Shown: piece after piece, positions 11,361 to 18,788 of the stretch
Position numbering within the stretch: position 1 is the first letter of the stretch
How the letters are laid out: every line of letters begins with the position of its first letter
DNA from: a virus
IMG/VR virus record: IMGVR_UViG_3300031885_000151
Coordinates: 1 to 20,295 of that record
Length of the DNA: 20,295 nt
Direction: 5' to 3' (one strand)
The notes under the pieces: generated by a model
What the model was told of the DNA's origin: nothing
Seen by the model: the letters and a program-made list of their open reading frames with translations, nothing else
Databases searched by the model: none
Position numbers and translations under genes: made by a program

Positions 11361-11759
11361 ATGGCCAAGGTTTTCGTTTACGGGACGCTGCGAGCGGGAG
11401 GCGCGCTGCACGCGCACATGAAGGGCGCGGACCTCGTGTGCTCGGCGGGAGGCGTGCGCGGGTTCGCGATGTTCGACCTCGGGTTCTACCCGGCGGTGGA
11501 GCACATGCAGACGCCGCACGCGGTGGTCGTGGGCGAGGTGTACGAGGTGGACGCGGCGCACCTTGCGCGCCTCGACTGGGTGGAGGGCGTGCCGAGCCTC
11601 TACTACCGGACGCTCACGGACGTGGTGGTGGGCGGAGGCAGCGACGGTGAGGACACGGTGGAGGCGTTCATCTACGTGATGCGCGAGGGGCAGGCGCGCG
11701 GGGAGCGCGTGCGCGGCGGGGACTGGATGGCGCACACGGCGGGGCGGGTGGCGCTGTGA
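11361..11759 (+). CDS. Gamma-glutamylcyclotransferase-fold protein (AIG2-like), first copy
   Basis: This 132-residue protein has the family's opening strand KVFVYGTLRAGG (3-14), with YGTLR as the substrate-binding loop. YPAVEH and VVGEVYEVD follow, and LDWVEG (71-76) places the catalytic glutamate at E75. GVPSLYYRTL and a C-terminal W-x-x-H (about DWMAH) complete the pattern. Members release 5-oxoproline from gamma-glutamyl amines or act as amine cyclotransferases. It is the first gene after the tRNA-like element and overlaps the second copy by 4 bases (GTGA). Family members often neighbour amidoligases, which matches the amidoligase at 2607. The substrate is unknown. Confidence 0.85.
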   Translation: MAKVFVYGTLRAGGALHAHMKGADLVCSAGGVRGFAMFDLGFYPAVEHMQTPHAVVVGEVYEVDAAHLARLDWVEGVPSLYYRTLTDVVVGGGSDGEDTVEAFIYVMREGQARGERVRGGDWMAHTAGRVAL

Positions 11760-12484
11760 GCAGCGAGGGCAAGGCGGCGCGGCGACTGGTCGCGCGCGGC
11801 CCCGCGCCGCTGGCGCGCTCGCTGGTGTTCAGCTTCGGCTCGAACCTCCACGAGCCGCAGCTTCGGGAGCGGTGCCCCGACGCGATGCAGGTCGGTCCCG
11901 CGACGCTGCACGGGTTCCGCCTGGCGTTCGTCGGGCACTCCGCGCGATGGGGCGGGGCGGTGGCGACGGTGCGCCCGACCGCGAAGGCGGAGACGCCGGG
12001 GGAACTCGTGCTGCTCACGGACGCGGACCTCGCGCGCCTCGATGGCTTCGAGGGAGCGCCCACGGTCTACAAGCGGACGCGGGTGCAGGTGCGCACGCAC
12101 ACGGCGTCGGGTGCGCGGCGCGAGGTGAGCGCGTGGACGTACGTGCGGGACGGTGAGGAAGCGGACCCGAGCCCCACCTACGTCTCGCGCATCGCGTGCG
12201 GGTACGGGCGTCTCGGCTACGACGACGCGCCCATCGTGCGAGCGATCCACGCCGCGAGCAAGGCGCGGGCGCGGCGGTGGGAGGCGTTCAACGCGCAGGT
12301 GGAGCCCGCGACGCCGCGAGCCTCCGTGGGCGTCGTGCGCCGCAAGCGGGAGCGCATGAGCGACCACTTCGGGGATCTGTTCCCCAACGACGACCGGCGC
12401 AGCAACCCCGATGAGCACGACGCGGACGTGCTCGCGGACCTCTCCGACGTGCCCCCGTCCTGGTATCGCGGGAGGGCGTCGTGA
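11756..12484 (+). CDS. Gamma-glutamylcyclotransferase-fold protein, second copy with extensions
   Basis: GTG at 11756 overlaps the first copy by 4 bases. A basic N-terminal extension (1-22) leads to LVFSFGSNLHEPQLRERC (23-40), the FGSNL variant of the substrate loop. GFRLAFVGHSARWGG and LDGFEG (95-100), with catalytic E99, complete the core. YVSRIACGYGRLGY resembles the family's closing segment. A C-terminal extension of about 70 residues (after RWEAFNAQVE) is charged and ends in DVPPSWYRGRAS, with an unknown role. This protein is more like the ChaC/GGCT type than the smaller AIG2-type copy next door. Two different GGCT-fold proteins side by side suggest two distinct gamma-glutamyl substrates, or one dead copy. 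Both keep the key glutamate. Confidence 0.82.
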   Translation: MSSEGKAARRLVARGPAPLARSLVFSFGSNLHEPQLRERCPDAMQVGPATLHGFRLAFVGHSARWGGAVATVRPTAKAETPGELVLLTDADLARLDGFEGAPTVYKRTRVQVRTHTASGARREVSAWTYVRDGEEADPSPTYVSRIACGYGRLGYDDAPIVRAIHAASKARARRWEAFNAQVEPATPRASVGVVRRKRERMSDHFGDLFPNDDRRSNPDEHDADVLADLSDVPPSWYRGRAS

Positions 12485-12825
12485 AGCGCCGGGTGGAGAT
12501 CCTGCTCACCGTGCCGGACGACGGCGCGGTGGAGCGGGTGCGCGCGCTCGCGGCGAAGCATGGGTGGGCGGTGGTGCAGGTGCACCGGGGGGAGAGCCAG
12601 CCGGGGGCGCGACCGATGGCGGAGCTTGCACCGGAGGCGGTGAGCAGGATCGTGGCGCTGCACGAGGCGGGGGGGCTCACGTACCAGGGCATCGCGGACG
12701 TGCTGAACGTGGCGGGCGTGCGGGGGGCCAAGGGCGGGCGGTGGTGGCCCAAGACCGTTGCCGCGGCGCTCCGGCAGGCGCGGGCGGCGGGGTTCCCGCA
12801 AGGGGCGGGGCGCAAGCCCGCCTAG
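12481..12825 (+). CDS. Small HTH protein in the terminase small-subunit position
   Basis: GTG at 12481 overlaps the upstream gene by 4 bases, giving 114 residues. An N-terminal alpha/beta part (KRRVEILLTVPDDGAVERVR) is followed by a helix-turn-helix region: SRIVALHEAGGLTYQGIADV, then LNVAGVRGAKGGRWWPKTVA. This resembles the DNA-binding domain of large serine recombinases (Y-x-x-I-A-x-x-L-N-x-x-G-V ... W-x-x-x-T-V), but there is no catalytic resolvase domain. Its place directly before the terminase large subunit is that of TerS, which also binds DNA by HTH. A transcription regulator of the late genes is the alternative. The long gap before TerL (108 bases with its own promoter-like signals) leaves both open. 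Confidence 0.55.
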   Translation: MKRRVEILLTVPDDGAVERVRALAAKHGWAVVQVHRGESQPGARPMAELAPEAVSRIVALHEAGGLTYQGIADVLNVAGVRGAKGGRWWPKTVAAALRQARAAGFPQGAGRKPA

Positions 12826-12902
12826 CTGCCCCCCTGGCGCGCTTTGCCCCGCCGGGGGGGGGGCCAGCCCCTCCCGCCCCCTTGCGGCGCGCCGGGGGTT
12901 CC

Positions 12903-12914
12903 CTGGCGCGCCAG
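12903..12914. promoter_or_regulatory. 12-base perfect palindrome before the terminase gene
   Basis: CTGGCGCGCCAG, a perfect dyad that ends 7 bases before a TATCCT box. It lies where an operator between -35 and -10 would be. GGCGCGC also recurs at 12836 and 12886. Confidence 0.4.
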
Positions 12915-12921
12915 CGGGGGC

Positions 12922-12927
12922 TATCCT
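12922..12927 (+). promoter_or_regulatory. Possible late-promoter -10 box before the terminase
   Basis: TATCCT is 6 bases upstream of the ATG at 12934, so any transcript would be leaderless or nearly so. No clear -35 is seen. Similar TAnnnT boxes precede later genes: TAGGCT at 14539 and 15317, TAGCAT at 18776. Confidence 0.35.
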
Positions 12928-12933
12928 CCGCCG

Positions 12934-14541
12934 ATGAGCGCGGCAGAGGACATCGACCTCGCGCACGCCGCGGTGCTCTGGCAGGCGGAGCAGGCGCGCG
13001 GGGACTCGAAGAAGTTTTTCGAGTTCGTCATGCGACGCGAGCATGACGGTGCGGTGGTGGATTGCGCGCCGCACCAGCGTGTGCTTCTCGACTTCGTGGA
13101 GGCGCACCCGATGTGCGTCATCAGGATGCCGGTCGGGACGAGCAAGACGTTCTGCATGGCGGCGATCACGTTGCACCTACTCGGGCGTGACCTTTCGTCT
13201 CGCGGTGCCATCGTGAGTGCGACGCAGGGGCAGGCGATGAAGCCGCTCTCGCTGGTGCGCGACACGATTGAATCGAGCGACGCGCTGCGCATGGTGTTCC
13301 CGGCGCTGCGGCGGAGCAGGCGCAAGACGGACTCGTGGACCATCAGCGAGATCACGGTGGACCGCCCGCCAGGTATCCGCGACCCGTCGCTCATCGCGGT
13401 GGGCATCGACGGCGCGCTTTCCGGTGCGCGCCTCTCGTGGGTGGTGGTGGACGACATCCTCGACCGCGAGAACACGGCGACGCCTGCGGGGCTACAGAAG
13501 GTGCACGAGTGGTTCGACAGCACGGTGCTCTCGCGCATCGACCCGGAGGGCGGGCGGTGCGTGGTGACGAACACGCCGTGGACTCCAGAGGACTTGACGT
13601 ACCGCCTGGAGGCTGCGGGGTGGCCGACGCTGACGATGGACGTGGCGGGCAACCTGCGCATCACGAACGCGCCGGACTTCGACACCGACGACATCATGCC
13701 GAGCGCGCGCGAGGGGGAAGTGTACCGGCTGGCGGCACACGCGGAGCCGCTTAACGCGCGCGGGGAGGTGATGGAAGAAACGGTGCCGCTCTGGTCAGAG
13801 CGATACTCGTGGGAGCAGATCGAGGCGTTGCGCGGCAAGCATCTCCCGCACCGCTTCAATCAACTCTACCTCTGCATCTGTCGCGCTGACGACACGGCGC
13901 GGTGCAAGGCGGACTGGATCGACCGCTGCAAGGCGCAGGGGCGCGGCACCACGTTGCAGGGCGAGTACCTTGGGGGCAACACGACGTTCACCGGAGTGGA
14001 CCTCGCGGTGGGCAAGGGGGCGAGCTACGACGCGACGGCGTTCTTCACGTTCGAGCATCTGCCGGACGGCAAGCGGAAGATCATCGACGTGGAGTTTGGG
14101 CAGTGGGACGCGCCCACCATCGTCGCCAAGCTCATCGACAAGGCGCAGCGGTACAAGAGCATCGTGCGAGTGGAGAACAACGCGGCGCAGGACTACATCA
14201 GGCAGTTCGCTCGCGCGCAGAACGCGAGCATCCCGATCCGCGCGCACGCGACGGGGCGCGGCAAGGCTCACCCGGAGTACGGGGTGGAGGGGCTGTTCAT
14301 CGAGCTACAGAACGCGGCGTGGATCATCCCGTGCGACATCCACGGGCGGTGCCATCCCGCGGTGCAGCAGTGGGTGAACGACTGCCTCTACTACCAGCCG
14401 GACGCGCACACGGGCGACGTGCTGATGGCGGCGTACCTCGCGCGGGAGCAGGCGCGGGAGTTCGGCATGATGAGCGGCGTGACGACCATCGGCGCGGTGA
14501 ACCACGCGGCGGGGCTGGCCACGTCGTTGCTGACACGGTAG
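12934..14541 (+). CDS. terL: Terminase large subunit
   Basis: ATG at 12934 is chosen over an upstream frame extension, which is C/G-run DNA. The 535-residue protein has an N-terminal ATPase: Walker A-like MPVGTSKT (65-72), Walker B VVVDDI (170-175) and a coupling segment VTNTPWT. A C-terminal RNase H-like nuclease follows: VDLAVGKG (D356), VRVENNAAQD (E414), and TGDVLMAAYLAREQ (D495). It packages DNA into the procapsid by ATP hydrolysis and cuts concatemers. Walker A lacks the usual G before K (GTSKT), a deviation seen in some terminases. The HTH protein before it may be TerS, and the portal follows after three small genes, a normal head-module order. Confidence 0.93.
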   Translation: MSAAEDIDLAHAAVLWQAEQARGDSKKFFEFVMRREHDGAVVDCAPHQRVLLDFVEAHPMCVIRMPVGTSKTFCMAAITLHLLGRDLSSRGAIVSATQGQAMKPLSLVRDTIESSDALRMVFPALRRSRRKTDSWTISEITVDRPPGIRDPSLIAVGIDGALSGARLSWVVVDDILDRENTATPAGLQKVHEWFDSTVLSRIDPEGGRCVVTNTPWTPEDLTYRLEAAGWPTLTMDVAGNLRITNAPDFDTDDIMPSAREGEVYRLAAHAEPLNARGEVMEETVPLWSERYSWEQIEALRGKHLPHRFNQLYLCICRADDTARCKADWIDRCKAQGRGTTLQGEYLGGNTTFTGVDLAVGKGASYDATAFFTFEHLPDGKRKIIDVEFGQWDAPTIVAKLIDKAQRYKSIVRVENNAAQDYIRQFARAQNASIPIRAHATGRGKAHPEYGVEGLFIELQNAAWIIPCDIHGRCHPAVQQWVNDCLYYQPDAHTGDVLMAAYLAREQAREFGMMSGVTTIGAVNHAAGLATSLLTR

Positions 14542-14561
14542 GCTGCGCGCGGAGGTGCCCG

Positions 14562-15098
14562 ATGAACTCAGTTGTGATTTTCGACCCCCACGGCGTCGAA
14601 CCCGAAGGGGAGATCCTGACCGCGCAACGTCTCGCGGTCGCGCGCTCACACGGCGTGGTCGCGCTCCCGGTAGACGTGGACATGATGCGCGCCACGGCGC
14701 TCGGTGGGTACGCGAAGCGTTCGTATGGCAAGGGCTGGCGCTTCGACGCGCTCCGCGCGGGACGCGGGTGCCCGCTGGTGCTCTACGCCGCGGCGGCGCA
14801 CCCGACGCTCCACTGGGCGGTGCGCCTAGTCGCCGATGGACCCGAGCGGCATGGGCAGCTTCGTGTCGCGGTGGACACCGGGCAACTCGGCGTGAACGCA
14901 TCGGGGTTGAGCCCGGTGACGCCCCCGATCTTGCCAGCTGACCTCGGCGAACCCGATGCGGGCGGAGGGTGGACGTGCATCGGGCACGGCACGCTCTCGC
15001 TCCGCGACGACTCACTGGCGGGCTTCATGCTGTACGGCACGCTCACCGGGGTTCGAGTCGCGTGGTGGGCCGTCTCGCAGGGGAGCGCGGAGCAGTGA
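14562..15098 (+). CDS. Protein of unknown function between terminase and portal (178 aa)
   Basis: ATG at 14562 has GGAGGT at the right distance. A TAGGCT box that includes the terminase stop codon lies 17 bases upstream. The protein has an N-terminal part (VVIFDPHGVEPEGEILTAQR), a segment with DVDMMRATALGGYAKRSYGK, an alpha/beta middle (CPLVLYAAAAHPTLHWAVRL) and a Gly-rich end (WTCIGHGTLSLRDDSL). It does not match terminase, portal or a known head protein. It may be a virion or packaging accessory. The next gene overlaps by 4 bases. Confidence 0.65.
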   Translation: MNSVVIFDPHGVEPEGEILTAQRLAVARSHGVVALPVDVDMMRATALGGYAKRSYGKGWRFDALRAGRGCPLVLYAAAAHPTLHWAVRLVADGPERHGQLRVAVDTGQLGVNASGLSPVTPPILPADLGEPDAGGGWTCIGHGTLSLRDDSLAGFMLYGTLTGVRVAWWAVSQGSAEQ

Positions 15099-15319
15099 CG
15101 CAGAAGCAGATGTTCGCGGAGTGCGTCGCGCTCGCGCCAGACTTCCGGCTCGGGCTCGCGTTCGTGGTGCTCGGGCGCTCCCTCGTCTGGTACGGAACGC
15201 CCCGCGCAACGGGCGTGGCCTTGACGGCTGGCGTGCAATTCCCGGCAGACAACCCCGCGGAGCCGCTGCTCGACTTCCTGCTTCAGCAGGCACTCGTCAC
15301 GCTGACTCAAGCGGTGTAG
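15095..15319 (+). CDS. Small protein of unknown function (74 aa)
   Basis: GTG at 15095 overlaps the previous stop by 4 bases; an ATG at 15110 is an alternative start. The protein begins TQKQMFAECVALAPDFRLGL with a hydrophobic stretch (AFVVLGRSLVWYG), then TGVALTAGVQFPADNPAEPL and an amphipathic end (DFLLQQALVTLTQAV). The middle could be a membrane segment, but it is only about 13 residues long. No family is recognised. Confidence 0.55.
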   Translation: MTQKQMFAECVALAPDFRLGLAFVVLGRSLVWYGTPRATGVALTAGVQFPADNPAEPLLDFLLQQALVTLTQAV

Positions 15320-15331
15320 GCTGACGGCGCG

Positions 15332-15634
15332 ATGCGCAACCTCATCGATTCGCTCGTCCACAACGTACTCATCCACCCGTTGCTGTTCGTGCGCGACGTG
15401 GCGGAGCGGGCGGGCTTCATCGGCGTCGCGTTGCTGCTCTCGCGAGTACACGACGAGCACTGGGCGTGGGGGGAGTCAGAACACGAGTTATCACCGCCAC
15501 CGCAGTACCCGTGGACGCCGGAGGCGGAGGCGATGGTGTACCGGGGGCGACCGGAGATGCCCCCGCCCGCAGACGCCGCGCCGCTGACGGGTAGCGTGGC
15601 CGACCGGATGCAGCGCGCGAGGGGTGCGCACTGA
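15332..15634 (+). CDS. Small protein with a hydrophobic N-terminus, NVLIHPLL motif (100 aa)
   Basis: ATG at 15332 lies 9 bases after a TAGGCT box, and the stop overlaps the portal start by one base (TGATG). The N-terminal half is hydrophobic: NLIDSLVHNVLIHPLLFVRD, then ERAGFIGVALLLSRVHDEHW. The HN-x-x-IHPLL pattern occurs in small phage proteins of unknown role. The C-terminal half is Pro-rich and polar (PPPQYPWTPEAEAM; PPPADAAPLTG). This could be a membrane-tethered small protein. The position before the portal is common for head-module extras, but the function is not known. Confidence 0.6.
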   Translation: MRNLIDSLVHNVLIHPLLFVRDVAERAGFIGVALLLSRVHDEHWAWGESEHELSPPPQYPWTPEAEAMVYRGRPEMPPPADAAPLTGSVADRMQRARGAH

Positions 15635-17742
15635 TGGTCGCGCAGGTCATCCGGCTGACGGACAGGAGCATCGCGCTCGCGTCCAGCTTCGGCGTGGACG
15701 AGACGACGCTTGGCCCCCCGTTCCGCTCGAACGCGCTGCTCACGTCGGAGCGATACCGGCTGCTCGACCGGCGCAGTTCCTACTACTCGTGCACGCACCA
15801 CGACTGGAAGCAGTACGACTTCGACGCGCGCTCCATCCCGGTCGGCAACCCGCTGCTCGGTCAGCCGCTCATGGCGAGCGAGCCCGCGAACTGGTACGTG
15901 CCGCTCCGCTGGCGACGCCCGAGCGCACCGTACCGTCTCGCGCGCGTGATCGTCGATTCGTTCACGAACCTCATCCTCGGCTACCAGCGGTGGCCAACGA
16001 TCCGGTGCGCGGAGGACTCGGAGACCGAAGCGTTTGTGCGCGCGCTCGTGGACGCGACGCGGCTGCGCACGGTGCTCATTCGAGCGCGCTCCATCTGCGG
16101 GAGCGCGGGCACGGTGGGCATCTCGTGGGGCATCACGCGCGGGACGCCTCGCGTGCAGGTGCATCACCCGCGGACGCTGTACGTGCATCGGTGGGCGGAC
16201 CGTGAGCGATTGATTCCCGCGCACGTCACGGAGATTTACAAGTTCCCTCGCGACGAGTGGGACGTCGAGAAGAAGCTGTTTCTGCGGAACTGGTACTGGT
16301 TCCGACGCGACTGGACGGAGACGAGTGACGTGGCGTTCCACGAGGTGCGCGCGGACCTTGCGGCGGAACCGTCGTGGGTCGTTGACGAGGAACTCAGCTA
16401 CAAGCACGACGACGGTTTCGCGCACTTCGTGTGGTGGCCGAACCTCCCGAGCGACACGGACGACATCGACGGCGTGCCGGACTACGAGGGGCTGTACGAG
16501 AACTTCGAGGCGCTGGACTTGCTGAACAGCACGCTGGTTCGCGGCACTACGCTGAACCTCGACCCGACGCTCATCCTCAAGCTCGACCCGGAGATCGTGG
16601 CGCGCACGGGCGTGAAGAAGGGCAGCGACAACTCGCTGGTGGTCGGGCAGAGCGGCGACGCGCACTACATGGAGCTTCAAGGCACGAGCGTGCAGGTGGG
16701 CACGTCGTTGTTCACGAAGATGCGCGAGGCGGCGCTGGAGGTCGCGCAGTGCGTGGTGCCGGACCCGAATCAGATCGGAGCCGCGGGCACGTCGTCCGTC
16801 GCGCTCAAGGTCATCTACGCGCCGATGCTCGGGAAGGCGGACGTGCTGCGCGGGCAGGCGGAGCAGGCGCTCCACGACCTGCTCATGCAGATGGTGACGA
16901 GCGCGCGCAAGGCGATGGACGCGGTGCCGCTCGTGGTGGTGAAGGAGGACGGCAGCGAGGAAGAATCGGTGCCGTCCCTGAACCTTCCGCCGCGCATCGT
17001 GACGGAGGACGTGCTGGACCCGGACACGGGGGAGCCCACGGGGGAGCGGCGCGAGACGGTGGTGGAACTCAAGCCGGGGCGCGGCGAGACGCTGCGCTTC
17101 GATTGGGGCGACTACTTCCTACCCACGGCGCAGGACCAGCAACAGACGGCGGCGACGCTCACGCAGCTTGTCGCGGGCACGCTGCTCTCGCAGGAGAGCG
17201 GCGCGGACCTGGCGAGCCGCATCGTGCGCATCGACCCGCGCGCGGACTGGGATCGCATCGCCTCGGAGAAGAAGGCGAAGGACGCGGCGCAGGCTGCGAT
17301 GATGGGCGGCGACATGGGTGGCGCGGTGGACGCGATGGGCGAGCTACCGCCGGGCGCGTCGGAAGGCGAGGCACCTGCGGAGGGCGAGGCGGTACCGGCT
17401 GCGGCGGCACCGGAGCAGACGACCCCCGCGGTGGGCGACAGCATCGGGAACTTCACGCTCGGCGTGTCGGACCTGGCGAGCATCGTCACGGTCAACGAAG
17501 GGCGCGCTACCAGCGGGCTTGGTGCGCTGCTCACCCCGGCTGGCCAGATCGACCCGGACGGCTACCTGACCATCGCGGAGTTCGGCGCGAAGCGGAAGGC
17601 GGACGCGGATGCGCGCGCGAAGATCGCGGTGGACGACGCGAAGGCGGGCAACGAAGCGGCGGCGGCGGGACCGGATGCGGCTGGCGCACCGCCCGTGAAT
17701 CAGTACGGGACGCCCGATGGCCAACCGCCTTTCACCGGCTGA
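15634..17742 (+). CDS. Portal protein (long, Ala/Gly/Pro-rich C-terminal tail)
   Basis: This 702-residue protein has features of tailed-phage portals. The wing/clip region includes LARVIVDSFTNLILGYQRWP and MGISW-like turns. A stem/crown segment carries TLNLDPTLILKLDPEIVA, the Asn-Leu-x-Pro and Lys-x-Asp pattern of SPP1-type portals. Helical stretches (REAALEVAQCVVPDPNQIGA; VLRGQAEQALHDLLMQMV) follow, as in the crown. It forms the DNA entry ring on the capsid. The last 140 or so residues (from about 559) are low-complexity, rich in Ala, Gly and Pro, with an embedded folded-looking piece (IGNFTLGVSDLASIVTVNEG, then a continuation with GLGALLTPAGQIDPDGY). Long portal tails vary between phages. 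It begins 1 base inside the upstream stop and overlaps the next gene by 26 bases. Confidence 0.85.
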   Translation: MVAQVIRLTDRSIALASSFGVDETTLGPPFRSNALLTSERYRLLDRRSSYYSCTHHDWKQYDFDARSIPVGNPLLGQPLMASEPANWYVPLRWRRPSAPYRLARVIVDSFTNLILGYQRWPTIRCAEDSETEAFVRALVDATRLRTVLIRARSICGSAGTVGISWGITRGTPRVQVHHPRTLYVHRWADRERLIPAHVTEIYKFPRDEWDVEKKLFLRNWYWFRRDWTETSDVAFHEVRADLAAEPSWVVDEELSYKHDDGFAHFVWWPNLPSDTDDIDGVPDYEGLYENFEALDLLNSTLVRGTTLNLDPTLILKLDPEIVARTGVKKGSDNSLVVGQSGDAHYMELQGTSVQVGTSLFTKMREAALEVAQCVVPDPNQIGAAGTSSVALKVIYAPMLGKADVLRGQAEQALHDLLMQMVTSARKAMDAVPLVVVKEDGSEEESVPSLNLPPRIVTEDVLDPDTGEPTGERRETVVELKPGRGETLRFDWGDYFLPTAQDQQQTAATLTQLVAGTLLSQESGADLASRIVRIDPRADWDRIASEKKAKDAAQAAMMGGDMGGAVDAMGELPPGASEGEAPAEGEAVPAAAAPEQTTPAVGDSIGNFTLGVSDLASIVTVNEGRATSGLGALLTPAGQIDPDGYLTIAEFGAKRKADADARAKIAVDDAKAGNEAAAAGPDAAGAPPVNQYGTPDGQPPFTG

Positions 17743-18775
17743 TGTACTGCGGCTGAACCGGCAGCAAGCGCGGGCGCTCGCGGAGCGGGTGGGGACGGCT
17801 CCGATCCGCGCGCTGCTCACCGACGCGCACAACGACCTCCGCAAGCGCCTCGACGCCGCTACCCGAGGCTTCGACCCGGCGACGCCCACGGGGCTGCGGG
17901 AGATGCGGGTGACGCTGGCGCAGGTGGAGGACGTGACGCGCTCGCTGGCGAAGGACTTGGGGACGACGACGGCGCGCGCGGCGAAGCAGGTGGCGGAGGT
18001 GAGCGTGAGTGGGATGACGCGCTACCTGAGCGACGCGCAGAGGGCGTACGGGAGCAAGGCGCGCCCGCTGGCGCTGCGCGAGGGCGCGATGCTGCGGCGG
18101 GCGGTGCAGGGGGCGGAGAGCACGGTGCTGCGGCGGCTGGCGACGACGGAGAAGGCGCGGGAGGCGGAGCAGGAGGACGGCGGGGAGGCACCCGACACCG
18201 CGCCGCGCATCTCGCTGGACCGAGAGACGAGCGTGCTGTCCCGGTACTCCGTCGCCACCATTGGGGAGTTCGAGACGCAGCTATCGACGGCGGTGGCGGT
18301 GGGCAAGCCGTGGCTCGCCACGCGGGAGGCGCTGATTCAGCAGAGCCCGTTCTTGCAGGGCGCTCCGGTGTCGTGGGCGGAGCGCATCGCGCGGACGGAG
18401 ACGATGGGGGCGTACAACCGGGCGGGGTGGGAGGGCATCCGAGCGGCGGACGATGACCTCGGAGACATGGTGAAGATTCTGTGCGCGAGCTTCGACGCGC
18501 GGACGGGGTGGGATTCGTACCAGGTGCACGGGCAGATCCGGTTGCCGGACGAGGCGTTCGAGTGGGCGGGCGGGCTGTACCAGCACCCGCCGAACCGACC
18601 GAACGACCGCGAGGTGGTGGTGCCGCACCGGAAGTCGTGGGCCATCCCGCCCGAGCTTGCGTGGCGCGGGGACGGGGAGGTGATGGCGGCGTGGCTGCGG
18701 GACCGGAGGAAGGGCGCACCGCCTGCTCGCCCCGACATGACCACGGTGCCACTCGACCAGTTCGGCAAGGGCTGA
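17717..18775 (+). CDS. Mu gpF-like minor head / head morphogenesis protein
   Basis: ATG at 17717 lies inside the portal gene (26-base overlap). The 352-residue protein has a helical N-terminal half. The Mu F-like domain follows: SWAERIARTETMGAYNRAGW (the RTE helix, about residue 226), CASFDARTGWDSYQVHGQIR (the D-x-R-T-x-x-x-x-x-x-H motif, about 259-275), then LPDEAFEWAGGLYQHPPNRP and a conserved VVPHRK. These segments bind metal or stabilise the portal-proximal capsid in gpF/SPP1 gp7-like proteins. The position right after the portal is typical. The gene is followed by small head or decoration genes, and no capsid gene is yet seen in the window. Confidence 0.85.
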   Translation: MANRLSPADVLRLNRQQARALAERVGTAPIRALLTDAHNDLRKRLDAATRGFDPATPTGLREMRVTLAQVEDVTRSLAKDLGTTTARAAKQVAEVSVSGMTRYLSDAQRAYGSKARPLALREGAMLRRAVQGAESTVLRRLATTEKAREAEQEDGGEAPDTAPRISLDRETSVLSRYSVATIGEFETQLSTAVAVGKPWLATREALIQQSPFLQGAPVSWAERIARTETMGAYNRAGWEGIRAADDDLGDMVKILCASFDARTGWDSYQVHGQIRLPDEAFEWAGGLYQHPPNRPNDREVVVPHRKSWAIPPELAWRGDGEVMAAWLRDRRKGAPPARPDMTTVPLDQFGKG

Positions 18776-18788
18776 TAGCATCCCGCCC

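Noticed and set aside
12844-12933. N-terminal extension of the terminase
   Set aside because: Pro/Gly-rich translation of G/C runs without a ribosome-binding site. ATG at 12934 gives a normal terminase start.
15307-16875. Minus-strand ORF of over 500 codons opposite the portal gene
   Set aside because: The portal on the + strand has clear family features; the minus-strand translation is an Arg/Val/His-rich shadow.
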